Notes: generated from the sequence alone by a model not told the origin. A DNA stretch of 64,000 nucleotides from Paenibacillus sp. JJ-223 (GCF_927798175.1 NZ_CAKMMP010000003.1:124001-188000), one strand, 5' to 3'; shown: positions 16,249 to 25,269, counted from the stretch's first letter. Numbers and translations: made by a program.

Positions 16249-17036
16249 TATCCGTAAAGCACGTCAAGAAAAGGTATAAAATGCCCGGAAAATTCCTTCG
16301 TCCCGTCCAAAAAAATGTGCTGACAGATGTCAGTTTTCATCTGAACGAGGGCGACTGCCTCGGAATCATCGGAGAAAGCGGCAGCGGCAAAAGCACGTTA
16401 TCCCGCATGCTGCTTGGTTTGGAACAGCATGATGGAGGCGAAATCCAAATCGACGGTGTGCCGCACAAGAAATGGATCAGACAGAATAAAGGCAAGATTA
16501 GCGTGGTGTTCCAGGACTACCGCACATCGGTCAATCCGAACTGGACGATCGGACAGATCATAGAGGAACCGCTGAACATGTTGGGCGACATGAAAACAAA
16601 CCAGGTTGAACGAACGCAGTGGATTGCATCGCTGGTTGGAAAAGTACAGCTTCCTGCCGACGTCTTAAGCAGGCATCCGCATGAATTGAGCGGAGGACAG
16701 CTGCAGCGGGTTTGCATTGCCCGTGCATTGACGACCCGCCCGAAATACGTCGTTCTGGATGAAGCGATCAGCTCCCTGGATGTGTCGGTACAAGCTCAGA
16801 TTCTAACGTTGCTGAAGGACCTGCAGTCCGAATTTCGATTAAGTTATTTGTTTATCGCCCATGACCTTCAAGCCGTAGCCTATCTCTGCAACCGTTTGGC
16901 TTTTTTGCGGGATGGACGCATCATCGAAGAATTGGACTGCAATCATTTTACGTGCGCGGAGAGCGATTACGTCAATCATTTGCTGGAATCGATCATTCCT
17001 TTTAAATCCGATTATAACGGGGAGAAGAGCTTGTGA
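16245..17036 (+). CDS. Peptide/nickel-type ABC transporter ATPase 2 (NikE/DppF type)
   Basis: The ATPase has 263 residues. Walker A is GESGSGKST, the Q-loop is SVVFQDYRTSVNP, the signature is LSGGQLQRVCIARAL and Walker B is YVVLDEAISSLDVS. The Pro usually found after DE is replaced by Ala (DEAIS), which is typical of this half of the pair. It forms the ATPase heterodimer with the preceding protein. It is the last gene of the operon, followed by the terminator at 17079-17102. Confidence 0.87.
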   Translation: MISVKHVKKRYKMPGKFLRPVQKNVLTDVSFHLNEGDCLGIIGESGSGKSTLSRMLLGLEQHDGGEIQIDGVPHKKWIRQNKGKISVVFQDYRTSVNPNWTIGQIIEEPLNMLGDMKTNQVERTQWIASLVGKVQLPADVLSRHPHELSGGQLQRVCIARALTTRPKYVVLDEAISSLDVSVQAQILTLLKDLQSEFRLSYLFIAHDLQAVAYLCNRLAFLRDGRIIEELDCNHFTCAESDYVNHLLESIIPFKSDYNGEKSL

Positions 17037-17078
17037 TCCGGTTTGATCATCTTCGAAATGTAGAGAATGGACCTGTTT

Positions 17079-17102
17079 AAGACGCTGATTAGCGTCTTTT
17101 TT
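17079..17102 (+). terminator. Terminator of the Zur-regulated ABC operon
   Basis: AAGACGCT (17079-17086), loop GATT and AGCGTCTT (17091-17098) form a perfect 8-bp stem that runs directly into a T-rich tail. Confidence 0.88.
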
Positions 17103-17153
17103 GGTTTTCAGTTTATCAGGAACAAAAGTATGCTAGTCGTAAGAACAGCGGCG

Positions 17154-17208
17154 GTTTACCATTAGTTTACGTTTCGTTCCCGGATGGTTTACCATTTTAC
17201 ATTATAAT
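17154..17208 (+). promoter_or_regulatory. Promoter of the kinase/regulator pair with GTTTAC repeats
   Basis: A -10 box TATAAT lies at 17203-17208 without a recognisable -35. Three copies of GTTTAC start at 17154, 17165 and 17187, that is 11 and 22 bp apart and on one face of the helix. The last is 16 bp before the -10. The same spacing recurs before the ABC transporter at 19380-19434, so these are probably binding sites of the OmpR-type response regulator encoded in this unit. Confidence 0.6.
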
Positions 17209-17242
17209 GGTTCTAACTACCTTGAGAGGAAGACGTATAACC

Positions 17243-18700
17243 ATGAGCGTAAAACGCCGACTCTACATCTCCAACTTCCTGATGCTGGTCATGCCGGTTT
17301 TGCTTTTGATCTTGACGAGTATTTGCCTGATGTTAATCTACACAGGGATCACGGGAATTCGCGAGAAACCTCCTTTGAATTATGGAGAACTGTTTTCGAA
17401 ACGCATGGAAAAGGTCGAAGAGCTGGCCGCAAAGCAAAAATCCGTCACCAGCAAGGAACCCATTCAGTCCGATATAGACGAATTCAACCGTCAGAACGAG
17501 GGAACGGGGATGAACTTGTCACTGTATCAGGGGCAACATCGGATTTATCCGGTTTCATCGACTAACGTTGAAATGCCTGACATGAATCATTCCCAATCCA
17601 ACGTGATTATCGTGACCGACCAGCTCGCTGTTTACCGGGCCGAAGCGGGGGATTATGCGCTTGTACTGAGTGATTCTAATTTTACGGTCAATAACCATGA
17701 CACATTCGAGAAACGGATATATGGCGGAGCTTTGATGCTGACAATCCTCATAGTCGTGGCCATCGTGACGAACAGGGCATTGACGAAGTTTGTTTTCCGC
17801 AGCATCATGGATCCGATTCAGATCATCGTGGACGGCGTGCATCAGCTTCGGGACGGGAATTTGAAGTATCGGATTCATTACGATAAACAGGATGAGTTTG
17901 CTTCCGTGTGTGTGGAATTCAATGACATGGCAGAACAGTTATCCAACATGGTCGAAGAGCGAAAAAAGAACGAAATTAATCGCCGGGAGCTGATCGCGGG
18001 GATTTCCCATGACTTGCGCACACCGTTAACTTCCATCAAAGCGTACTTGGAAGGGTTGGAGAAAGGTGTGGCGACCACGCCACAGATGCGAATGAAATAT
18101 TTTGATACGATTAAAGCCAAAACGGCAAGCCTGGAACACATCATTAATCAGCTTTTCTTGTTCTCCAAACTGGATATCGGCGATTTCCCGCTGTACATGG
18201 AGCTTGTAGACATCGGTGCTGAAATGAAGAGAACCATGGCTGCTTTCGAAGCAGAGTACAGCCCCAAAGGGCTGAATCTTCACTATGAACAGCAATTTCC
18301 GCAAGCCGAGACGCTGATCGATGTGGTGCAATTCCGCAATGTGATTCAAAATGTTCTGGAAAATAGTCTAAAGTATAAAGACAAAGAGCGCGTCGACGTA
18401 ACCATCACATGGATGGAAAATGAACAATGGGTAGAAATGCGTTTAACGGACAATGGTCCAGGGGTATCTCCTGAAGAATTGGGCAAGTTATTTGACGTGT
18501 TCTACCGCAGTGATGCATCACGGAAGAGGCCTGATCTGGGCAGCGGTCTGGGATTGGCCATTTCCAGCAAAGTGATTGAACGGCTGGGCGGACGCATTCA
18601 TGCGGAACTGGAGCCAAGGGGTGGACTTTCGATTATTATAACGATTCCCAAATACAAGGGCGTAAAAGGAGAAGACGATGAAGAGAATCTTAATCATTGA
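17243..18700 (+). CDS. Membrane sensor histidine kinase
   Basis: The kinase has 485 residues. ATG 17243 follows GAGAGGAAG. An upstream in-frame ATG at 17207 lies inside the -10 region. Domain order: transmembrane helix about 12-35, an extracellular sensor of about 140 residues, a second transmembrane helix (MLTILIVVAIVTNRAL), HAMP, and HisKA with phosphoacceptor His256 in GISHDLRTPLTS. A HATPase domain follows with N-box NVIQNVLENSLKYK, G1 LTDNGPGVSP and G2 GSGLGLAIS. It overlaps the response-regulator gene by 23 nt. With a fused ABC transporter downstream, it probably senses an envelope-acting compound. The ligand is unknown. Confidence 0.88.
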   Translation: MSVKRRLYISNFLMLVMPVLLLILTSICLMLIYTGITGIREKPPLNYGELFSKRMEKVEELAAKQKSVTSKEPIQSDIDEFNRQNEGTGMNLSLYQGQHRIYPVSSTNVEMPDMNHSQSNVIIVTDQLAVYRAEAGDYALVLSDSNFTVNNHDTFEKRIYGGALMLTILIVVAIVTNRALTKFVFRSIMDPIQIIVDGVHQLRDGNLKYRIHYDKQDEFASVCVEFNDMAEQLSNMVEERKKNEINRRELIAGISHDLRTPLTSIKAYLEGLEKGVATTPQMRMKYFDTIKAKTASLEHIINQLFLFSKLDIGDFPLYMELVDIGAEMKRTMAAFEAEYSPKGLNLHYEQQFPQAETLIDVVQFRNVIQNVLENSLKYKDKERVDVTITWMENEQWVEMRLTDNGPGVSPEELGKLFDVFYRSDASRKRPDLGSGLGLAISSKVIERLGGRIHAELEPRGGLSIIITIPKYKGVKGEDDEENLNH

Positions 18701-19364
18701 AGACGATATGGCCATCGCCGAAATCGAACGGGACTTTTTGGAGATCGAAGGTTTCGAAACGAGCATTGCGACGGACGGACATGAGGGCTTGCTTTTGGCT
18801 TCCGGAGAGTATGACCTGATTCTTCTTGATCTCATGCTGCCCGGTATGTCTGGATATGACCTGTGCAGAGCTATCCGCGAGAAGACGAACATTCCCATTA
18901 TTATGGTTACGGCCAAAAATGAAGTGTCGGACAAGGTTCGCGGGCTCGGTCTGGGTGCGGACGATTACATCGCCAAGCCGTTTTCACCAACGGAATTGAT
19001 TGCCCGCGTGAAGGCCAACTTGTCGCAATACGACCGCTTAACCAATGGTGGAACCAAGCACTCTCGCGAAGTCGAAGCCGGTCCCATTCGCATCAACAGG
19101 TTAACCCATCGGGTTTTCGTCTATCAGCAGGAGGTTGAGTTCAAAAATAAAGAATTTGAATTGTTATTGTTCCTGGTCTCGAATCCGGACATCGTGTTTA
19201 GCAAAGAGCAGTTGTACGAACGGATATGGGGGATGGACGCGATCGGTGATCTCAAGACGGTTGCCGTACACATTAATCGGTTGCGCGAGAAGATCGAACA
19301 GGACCCTCAGAATCCGACTTACATTCAGACCATTTGGGGTGCAGGTTATCGATTCAGGTTATAA
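18678..19364 (+). CDS. OmpR-family response regulator
   Basis: The regulator has 228 residues. The receiver domain holds acidic residues EDD at 8-10, phosphoacceptor Asp51 (LILLDLMLPGMSGYD), the conserved Thr (VTAKNE) and Lys (AKPFSPTELIARV). The winged-helix output domain follows, with RIWGMDAIGDLKTVAVHINRLREKIE and YIQTIWGAGYRF. It starts inside the end of the kinase gene, behind AAAGGAGAAG. It should activate both its own operon and the ABC transporter gene through the GTTTAC repeats in front of each. Confidence 0.92.
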   Translation: MKRILIIEDDMAIAEIERDFLEIEGFETSIATDGHEGLLLASGEYDLILLDLMLPGMSGYDLCRAIREKTNIPIIMVTAKNEVSDKVRGLGLGADDYIAKPFSPTELIARVKANLSQYDRLTNGGTKHSREVEAGPIRINRLTHRVFVYQQEVEFKNKEFELLLFLVSNPDIVFSKEQLYERIWGMDAIGDLKTVAVHINRLREKIEQDPQNPTYIQTIWGAGYRFRL

Positions 19365-19379
19365 GAGATTTGAACATTG

Positions 19380-19434
19380 GTTTACCTTTTATTAAACTCT
19401 TTCCCCCTGTCAGTTTAAATTCTGCTGTTATGAT
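19380..19434 (+). promoter_or_regulatory. Promoter of the fused ABC transporter, same architecture as 17154-17208
   Basis: GTTTACC starts at 19380, GTTTAAA at 19413, and a -10-like TATGAT sits at 19429-19434. The 33-bp and 16-bp distances are identical to those from 17154 to 17187 to 17203 in the kinase promoter. The middle site, present there at +11, is degenerate here (ATTAAAC at 19391). No -35 is visible, as expected for a promoter that needs an activator. Confidence 0.55.
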
Positions 19435-19467
19435 GAGCTCAGACATCAAATGAAGGGGGAAGTCATA

Positions 19468-21861
19468 TTGAGCAAGTTAAGGCTGACAGACATCAAGAAA
19501 TCATACCATAGCGGTGAAACCGTGCAGGCGTTAAAGGGGATATCCCTGGAATTCAGGGAAAGCGAATTCGTTTCGATCCTGGGACCTTCAGGTTGCGGCA
19601 AAACAACGCTGCTTAACATCGTGGGCGGACTGGACCGTTATGATGAGGGAGACCTTTCGCTTGGCGGGCGATCGACCAAACATTTCAAGGATCGGGATTG
19701 GGATGCTTACCGCAATCATTCCATCGGATTTGTATTTCAAAATTATAATCTGATCGCTCATCAAACGATTCTACAAAACGTGGAAATTGCCATGACATTG
19801 TCGGGAGTACCTGTTTCGGAACGGAAACAAAAAGCCAAAGCGGCTTTGGAATCCGTGGGCCTCGGCAGCAAGCTGGATAAAAGACCGAATCAATTGTCGG
19901 GCGGACAGATGCAGCGGGTTGCCATTGCCAGGGCGCTGGTCAACGATCCGGACATCATTTTGGCTGACGAACCGACGGGAGCACTCGATAGTCAAACCAG
20001 CGTTCAAGTCATGGAGATCCTCAAAGACATCTCCAAAACGAAATTGGTTATTATGGTTACCCACAACGCCGACTTGGCTGAGGAATACAGCAGCAGAATC
20101 ATTCATTTGCGGGATGGAGAAGTGCAGTCGGACAGCAATCCGATGTTGAACGACAAAACAGGATATGAGCAGCAGAGCTCGTCCGGAGCTGAGAAACTTA
20201 GCTTGGGTAAAACCTCAATGTCCCTGGTGACAGCTGCCTCGTTGTCTTTCAAAAACTTGCTGACGAAAAAAGGGCGGACGCTCATCACCTCGTTTGCAGG
20301 CAGCATCGGCATTATCGGCGTTGCCCTTGTATTAGCCCTATCCACCGGTTTATCCAATTACATATCCAAAATGCAGTCCGAAACGCTGGCGGGATTCCCG
20401 CTGACCATATCCGAGAATGTGCAGCAAATCGAAGGACCGCCGGATTCCGCAGCAGGCATACTTACAGGAAATAGCGGTGGGAAAGACGATGAATTTCCAA
20501 ACGGGGATGTTCTTTATTCGCACGACAGCGCGGCCAACACGCAACAGCATACCAACGTATTGACTGCGAGTTATTTCGATTATGTCTCCAAAATAGGACA
20601 AGAGCTGCCGGGCGCTGTAAATGCGGTAACCTACGGCCGTGACGTTGACATGAACATACTCGCTAAAGGCGACAAGGATGTCGTGAGATTTGAGACTACG
20701 GTGAACGCTTCGCCTGACATGTCCCCGGGATTCGGGTCCGCCCCGACCTATTGGCAGGAGCTTCCGGACAATGAAGAATTCATTACTTCCCTCTATGATT
20801 TCATTGGAGAGGGCAGCCGTTATCCGACGGCTGAAAATGAAGTGGCCCTCGTCGTTGATTCTTACAACCGATTGGATCAAGCGTTTTTTGAGAAATTGGG
20901 TATCTTCACAGAGAATGAAGAGTATAAACTTAGCGACTTTATCGGCAAAAAAATATTGAAGATCGTTCCGAACGATCAATTTTATACAGAAAAGGAGAAC
21001 GGCATTTTTGCTCCGGCAACAGCTGAGTCGTATCCCGAATTGTATGAGGATGCAGATGGGATGGAGTTGACGATCACTGGCATTTTGAGATTGAAAGACG
21101 GAAATGCATCATCCAGCGGATACTTGTCCGAAGGAATCGTATACACGCCGAAGCTGACGGACTATATTGTGAACGATTCCGCAAAATCAGCGATTGCCCT
21201 GGCGCAGCAGGCTTCCGATCGGGATGTCGTTTTGAATACGCCTTTTGCCAATGAACAGGCCAAAGATGCTCGCTTGAGAGCGCTGGGTGCGGTCACGACA
21301 CCTTCAAGCATTAACATTTATCCAAAAGACTTTGGTGGCAAGGATGAAATCAAACAGTATCTGGATGCGTATAATGAAGGCAAATCGGAAGAGGACCGGA
21401 TCGTATACACGGACATGTCCGAGATGATCGGATCGGCTATTCAGACCGTGCTGGATACGGTATCCTACGTATTGATCGGTTTTGCCGCAATTTCTCTCGT
21501 CGTCTCGACCATCATGATCGGAATCATCACGTATGTCTCCGTATTGGAGCGCACCAAGGAAATCGGTATATTGCGCAGCATCGGAGCAAGAAAAAAAGAC
21601 ATTTCCCGCTTGTTTAACGCGGAGACGTTAATCGTTGGTCTCGTGGCCGGAACACTGGGCATTGTCATTTCTTATCTGTTGACTTTGGTCATCAACAGCG
21701 TGATCGCTAATCTGCTGAGCATTGAGGGGATTGCCCAATTGACGGTAACCCATTCCGCCATACTAATCATTGGCAGCATGCTTTTGACCCTGATCGCGGG
21801 GATGATTCCGGCTAGAGCGGCAACCAAAAAAGACCCGGTCATTGCTTTAAGAACGGAGTAA
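19468..21861 (+). CDS. ABC transporter with fused ATPase and FtsX-type permease
   Basis: The protein has 797 residues. The start TTG 19468 is chosen because AAGGGGG lies 8 nt upstream. ATG 19450 has no ribosome site. Residues 1-230 are a MacB/LolD-like ATPase (Walker A GPSGCGKTT, signature LSGGQMQRV, Walker B ILADEPTGALDS). A first membrane helix (SFAGSIGIIGVALVLAL) is followed by an extracytoplasmic domain of about 330 residues, then three FtsX-type helices (VLIGFAAISLVVSTIMIGI, LIVGLVAGTLGIVISYLLTLV, AILIIGSMLLTLIAGMIPA). Such proteins expel or sense antimicrobial peptides and other envelope-active compounds. Adjacency to the two-component system supports a resistance role, which is an inference. 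Confidence 0.85.
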   Translation: MSKLRLTDIKKSYHSGETVQALKGISLEFRESEFVSILGPSGCGKTTLLNIVGGLDRYDEGDLSLGGRSTKHFKDRDWDAYRNHSIGFVFQNYNLIAHQTILQNVEIAMTLSGVPVSERKQKAKAALESVGLGSKLDKRPNQLSGGQMQRVAIARALVNDPDIILADEPTGALDSQTSVQVMEILKDISKTKLVIMVTHNADLAEEYSSRIIHLRDGEVQSDSNPMLNDKTGYEQQSSSGAEKLSLGKTSMSLVTAASLSFKNLLTKKGRTLITSFAGSIGIIGVALVLALSTGLSNYISKMQSETLAGFPLTISENVQQIEGPPDSAAGILTGNSGGKDDEFPNGDVLYSHDSAANTQQHTNVLTASYFDYVSKIGQELPGAVNAVTYGRDVDMNILAKGDKDVVRFETTVNASPDMSPGFGSAPTYWQELPDNEEFITSLYDFIGEGSRYPTAENEVALVVDSYNRLDQAFFEKLGIFTENEEYKLSDFIGKKILKIVPNDQFYTEKENGIFAPATAESYPELYEDADGMELTITGILRLKDGNASSSGYLSEGIVYTPKLTDYIVNDSAKSAIALAQQASDRDVVLNTPFANEQAKDARLRALGAVTTPSSINIYPKDFGGKDEIKQYLDAYNEGKSEEDRIVYTDMSEMIGSAIQTVLDTVSYVLIGFAAISLVVSTIMIGIITYVSVLERTKEIGILRSIGARKKDISRLFNAETLIVGLVAGTLGIVISYLLTLVINSVIANLLSIEGIAQLTVTHSAILIIGSMLLTLIAGMIPARAATKKDPVIALRTE

Positions 21862-21910
21862 CGCGCTTGACCGATGTTGACTGAACATTGCATGTAACAT
21901 TTGAACGTTT

Positions 21911-21999
21911 AACCAAAAGCAGCCATCCAAAGATTAATGTCCTTAAGATAAGTTCTAAACTTAATGACATTGATCCAAGGAAGGCTGCTTTTTTTGGTT
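21911..21999. terminator. Long bidirectional hairpin between convergent genes
   Basis: AACCAAAAGCAGCCATCC (21911-21928) pairs with the segment ending GGAAGGCTGCTTTTTTTGGTT (to 21999). Further inner pairing (AATGTC with GACATT, TTAAG with CTTAA) makes one long imperfect hairpin of about 89 nt. T-runs lie on both strands. It lies between the ABC transporter and the convergent AraC gene and probably terminates both. Confidence 0.6.
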
Positions 22000-22864
22000 A
22001 ATCGGATGCATGATCGCCAAACATGTCCTTTTGATTCTGTTTGCGGAAACTGCGCGGGGATTCGCCGACCGTTTTCGTGAATAGAATTGTGAAGTAATTC
22101 GGGTTGTCGTAGCCGACCAATTTGGCGATTTCCCATATCTTTTTATTGGTTGATACGAGAAGGCGGGTCGCCTCTCCCATCCGCCGCTGGATCAAATAAT
22201 GGTAGGGGGACGTGCCGAAACGGTTTTTGTACATATGGATCAAATAATAGAAGTCGATATGGAACTGTTCTGCCAGCTCCTTGAGCTTGATGTTTTGCCG
22301 ATAGTTTGTGTCCAGATAATCTTTGATGCTTTCGGCAAGCGTGTTGCCGCGAACAATTTCTCCGGTGGCGAGCTGATGGCGTGACATGCGTTCAATGATC
22401 ATTAACAGTGCTTTGAGTACATGTTGAGAGACTACCTCGTAACCGTCTTCACGAATCGAAAATTCATTAAACAAGGTTTGCATCAAGGAGCGGATTTCTT
22501 CCGAATAACGGTTCGCGCGAAGGATGGGTTCACTGCCGGGAGGAACAACCCAATCATGATTTACGCGGGTACCTTCCTTGAAACGGAAGCCGCAATACAG
22601 CGTCGATAACGGGAAATCCGGGTTCGACTTTTCTTCGTGCAACGTCCCTCTGTTGTAAATGAGCAGATCTCCCTTTTGGGCCAAGTGATTGATTCCATTG
22701 ATGGTAAATGAACCTTTGCCGTCATTGACGTAGATGATCTCGTGCAAATCGTCATGCTTATGGGTCGGAAAACTCCAATGAGGATGGTCGGCCAGCTTGC
22801 CTACATAAATAATGATGCAATCCTGATCTTCATGCCGTTGGTCGGATTCATGGCGTGTATTCAT
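21998..22864 (-). CDS. AraC-family transcriptional regulator
   Basis: The regulator has 288 residues. The N-terminal cupin sensor domain (HWSFPTHKHDDLHEIIYVNDGKGSFTINGINHLAQKGDLLIYNRGTLHEE) is followed by two C-terminal helix-turn-helix motifs (LKELAEQFHIDFYYLIHMYKNRFGTSPYHYLIQRRM and IWEIAKLVGYDNPNYFTILFTKTVGESPRSFR). It is transcribed divergently from the MFS gene at 23104, which it probably controls together with itself through the shared 240-bp region. ATG 22864 is the only available start near a GAAGGGAAG. The spacing of about 13 nt is long. The ligand is probably a sugar or a related small molecule, but this is not determinable. Confidence 0.88.
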   Translation of the reverse strand: MNTRHESDQRHEDQDCIIIYVGKLADHPHWSFPTHKHDDLHEIIYVNDGKGSFTINGINHLAQKGDLLIYNRGTLHEEKSNPDFPLSTLYCGFRFKEGTRVNHDWVVPPGSEPILRANRYSEEIRSLMQTLFNEFSIREDGYEVVSQHVLKALLMIIERMSRHQLATGEIVRGNTLAESIKDYLDTNYRQNIKLKELAEQFHIDFYYLIHMYKNRFGTSPYHYLIQRRMGEATRLLVSTNKKIWEIAKLVGYDNPNYFTILFTKTVGESPRSFRKQNQKDMFGDHASD

Positions 22865-22875
22865 TAATGATTAAT

Positions 22876-23018
22876 GTCTTCCCTTCAAAAATCTGAATTG
22901 AAATGACAACATATATAATGTTTTGAAACAACATCACAACAACCTTGATTGTCGCTTTTCATGTCTGACAGTACAATTTCACTATCCAATATGTAATATA
23001 TATTGAAACTGAAGGGAA
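22876..23018. promoter_or_regulatory. Divergent regulatory region with TTGAAA repeats
   Basis: Three TTGAAA(C/T) repeats at 22897, 22922 and 23002 lie between the AraC gene and the MFS gene in the same direction. The whole region is bracketed by TCTTCCCTTCA (22876-22886) and TGAAGGGAAG (23009-23018), which are inverted copies of each other. These are candidate AraC binding sites. Individual promoters could not be assigned with confidence. Confidence 0.35.
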
Positions 23019-23103
23019 GGGAAAGCAAAATTATTATAAAAAGAAGTCTGTTCAAGGAAATAAAGCGCTTGCAACATTAGAAAGGAATAGTGAGGGTTTA
23101 TAA

Positions 23104-24324
23104 ATGACCAGAAAAAGTGAAAATTTACTTATTTTAATACTCACGCTCGTCAGCTTTGTATTGGGGACGACCGAATATGTGATCGTTGGCGTGCTGAAGG
23201 AAATAGAAAGTTACATGCAAGTGTCGCTGGCAGCCGCAGGAACGCTGGTGTCCGGTTTTGCCATCGCCTATGCGATCGGAACGCCGTTTGCGGTTGCGTT
23301 TCTGGCCAAAATATCGAGAAGAAGCTCCATATTGATTGGCTTTGCGATTGTGCTTGTCTTGAATTTGCTGACCGTGTTTTCGACGTCATTTGCTTCCTTG
23401 ATGGCGATTCGCATCGTTTCGGCCATCGCTTGCGGGCTTACGATATCGCTTTCGATCTCGATTGCCAACGATGCGGTCAGCCGGGAACGCAGAGGGGAAG
23501 CCATCGCGTGGATCTTGGGCGGCTTTTCCATCGCCAACGTGCTTGGCGTTCCGCTGGGTACCTTTATCGGCCAGCATTTGAATTGGTCCATGACCTTCGT
23601 GGTTACGGCATGTATCGGTGCTCTGCCGTTTGCGTTGATGTTTCGCGTGCTTCCGCGCCAAACGACGACGATCGTCGGTTCGTTCAGCGATCAGATGACG
23701 CTCTTTATGAAACCGCGCATTTTGTTGGCCTGCTTGATTCCGGTGCTTGGAAACAGCTGTATTTTCGTGACATTTACGTATATCACGCCGCTGCTGGGAC
23801 AGTCCATGGGCGTGCCTGAACGCTGGATCAGCGCCGTGCTTCTCATCTATGGAGCCTGCAGCATTTTGAGTAACTGGATCGGCGCAAAAATCGCCAAGGG
23901 CGATTTTATGACCAAGCTCAAGTGGCTGTTTGTCATCCAGGCTGCCATCTTTCTTGGGCTCAGCTTCGCCGTGTCCCAACTTTGGCTCGGCTTGGCGTGT
24001 TTGTTCCTGATTGGCTGCTTATCCTCCTCCATGAGCGCGGCATCCCAGCTGTACCTGTTCGAGGTAACCGGAGCGATTGCTCCAAACTCCAAGCCGTTTG
24101 CTTCGACGCTGCTGCCTGTTGCTGCTAACGTGGGCATCGCGCTCGGCTCCGGTGTCGGCGGACTTGCCGTTAATCTGGGCGGCGTCAACTGGGTGCCTCC
24201 GGTTGCCGTGATCCTGGCTTTGCTGGCATTTGTCATTACGAGAGTATGTCAAAGCTCGATTCAATTGAAACCTGAAGACGACAAAAGTACACCAAAGGTG
24301 TTACCTCAATCCCAGTACCAATGA
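23104..24324 (+). CDS. MFS transporter, drug/sugar efflux type
   Basis: The membrane protein has 406 residues and twelve hydrophobic segments. The N-terminus LILILTLVSFVLGTTEYVIVGVLKEI carries the (G)TTE(Y/F) pattern of the DHA1/AraJ/YdhP branch. VSAIACGLTISLSISIANDAVSRERRGEAIAWILGGFSIANVLGVPLGTFIGQHLNWSMTF is the motif A/B/C region of drug:H+ antiporters. It probably exports a small molecule, such as a sugar or a drug-like compound, with proton influx. It is divergent from an AraC regulator and is followed by a terminator at 24350. ATG 23104 follows GAGGG by 7 nt. Confidence 0.88.
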   Translation: MTRKSENLLILILTLVSFVLGTTEYVIVGVLKEIESYMQVSLAAAGTLVSGFAIAYAIGTPFAVAFLAKISRRSSILIGFAIVLVLNLLTVFSTSFASLMAIRIVSAIACGLTISLSISIANDAVSRERRGEAIAWILGGFSIANVLGVPLGTFIGQHLNWSMTFVVTACIGALPFALMFRVLPRQTTTIVGSFSDQMTLFMKPRILLACLIPVLGNSCIFVTFTYITPLLGQSMGVPERWISAVLLIYGACSILSNWIGAKIAKGDFMTKLKWLFVIQAAIFLGLSFAVSQLWLGLACLFLIGCLSSSMSAASQLYLFEVTGAIAPNSKPFASTLLPVAANVGIALGSGVGGLAVNLGGVNWVPPVAVILALLAFVITRVCQSSIQLKPEDDKSTPKVLPQSQYQ

Positions 24325-24349
24325 GTAGAACAACAGATGTCATTCCAGG

Positions 24350-24376
24350 AAAAGTCGCGATGATGGCGACTTTTTT
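24350..24376 (+). terminator. Terminator of the MFS gene
   Basis: AAAGTCGC (24351-24358) and GCGACTTT (24366-24373) form a perfect stem followed by a run of T. Confidence 0.85.
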
Positions 24377-24497
24377 CGTTTTCAAGAATTGGGGCTTGGG
24401 AAACGAGCTTTGCCTCAGCGAACAAAAAATAGACATGAAGTGGTAACATTCTGCTTCCGCCACTCGTTTATTGGTTGAGGTGATTCACATAAAAACG

Positions 24498-25223
24498 ATG
24501 AAATATGGTCGATTGCTAATGACGGTCTTTTTAGTTCTGATGTTTCTCGTGGGTTGCAATACTGTGAAAAAAGGGCAGGAGACGTCGAAGTCAGCATGCA
24601 AGGAAGTGGTTGACTGGGTTGATTTTATGATCATCAACCAGATTACCTATGTCCGAAACAGCGATGAAACGATGGTCATCAAGCCGGAACAAATCGGGGA
24701 TAAGGTAGGGGAGGTCAATTACACGTTGAGCGGTCATGCTTGCTCAGACCATGTGTCCCAAAACGGGGATGCTGCATTTCTGCCCATCGGAACGGAAGTG
24801 CGTGAATTAAAAGGGTATCAATCGCAATTCCGCGTTGTCGCAGAAGGTAATATTTACCAGGCCGACGACAACCCTAATGCCAGCACGCTGGGTGACCTTT
24901 TGGATATTGAAGGCAAAGTGCAGAAAGTTAGCCTCGAAAGCGGCATTGACGGCAGTAGGATCGGCGACTTCTCTAAAGATGCGGCAGCGGACTTCATTAG
25001 CGAACTGATTCCCTTGAAATATGTCGGGTTCGATGAGGTTTATAAAAAAGCAAAACATGAGTCCGGCGTTTTTTTGCGCGTGCACCTGCAGGACGGTACG
25101 TCATTCAGGATGGTGTTTTATCCAAAAGCAAATGCCTTTACGGACGGAGCGTTTGGGACGGAAAAATTAAAGAGGTTGATCATGTCACAAAGACAACAAA
25201 TTAAAGCAGCTGCAGGAATGTAA
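24498..25223 (+). CDS. Uncharacterised lipoprotein
   Basis: The protein has 241 residues and a lipoprotein signal (KYGRLLMTVFLVLMFLVGC), so it is membrane-anchored and extracytoplasmic. I do not recognise the family. The mature part contains short beta-type stretches (DWVDFMIINQITYVRN, GTEVRELKGYQSQFRVVAEGNIYQAD) and a C-terminal region (VFLRVHLQDGTSFRMVFYPKANAFTDGAFGTEKLKRLI) that recalls small secreted Bacillus lipoproteins of unknown role. The start is uncertain. ATG 24498 gives the neatest signal peptide, but GAGGTGA lies 14 nt away. TTG 24471 and GTG 24480 are in frame. It is a single gene with its own terminator. Confidence 0.65.
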   Translation: MKYGRLLMTVFLVLMFLVGCNTVKKGQETSKSACKEVVDWVDFMIINQITYVRNSDETMVIKPEQIGDKVGEVNYTLSGHACSDHVSQNGDAAFLPIGTEVRELKGYQSQFRVVAEGNIYQADDNPNASTLGDLLDIEGKVQKVSLESGIDGSRIGDFSKDAAADFISELIPLKYVGFDEVYKKAKHESGVFLRVHLQDGTSFRMVFYPKANAFTDGAFGTEKLKRLIMSQRQQIKAAAGM

Positions 25224-25250
25224 CAAACATTCCGCAGCTGTTTTTTTATT
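25205..25250 (+). terminator. Terminator of the lipoprotein gene
   Basis: GCAGCTGCAGGAATGT pairs with ACATTCCGCAGCTG around AACAA, with a one-base bulge, and runs into seven T residues. The stem begins within the end of the coding sequence. Confidence 0.85.
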
Positions 25251-25269
25251 TTAAAAGAATAATAATATT

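Noticed and set aside
23060..23085. AAAGCGCTTGCAACA as a cre site before the MFS gene
   Set aside because: Three mismatches to the cre consensus, including the conserved TG. Too weak to claim.
22999..23103. Riboswitch or T-box in the long leaders of the window
   Set aside because: I checked the leaders of the transporter and enzyme genes for T-box, S-box, purine and cobalamin-type motifs by eye and saw none.
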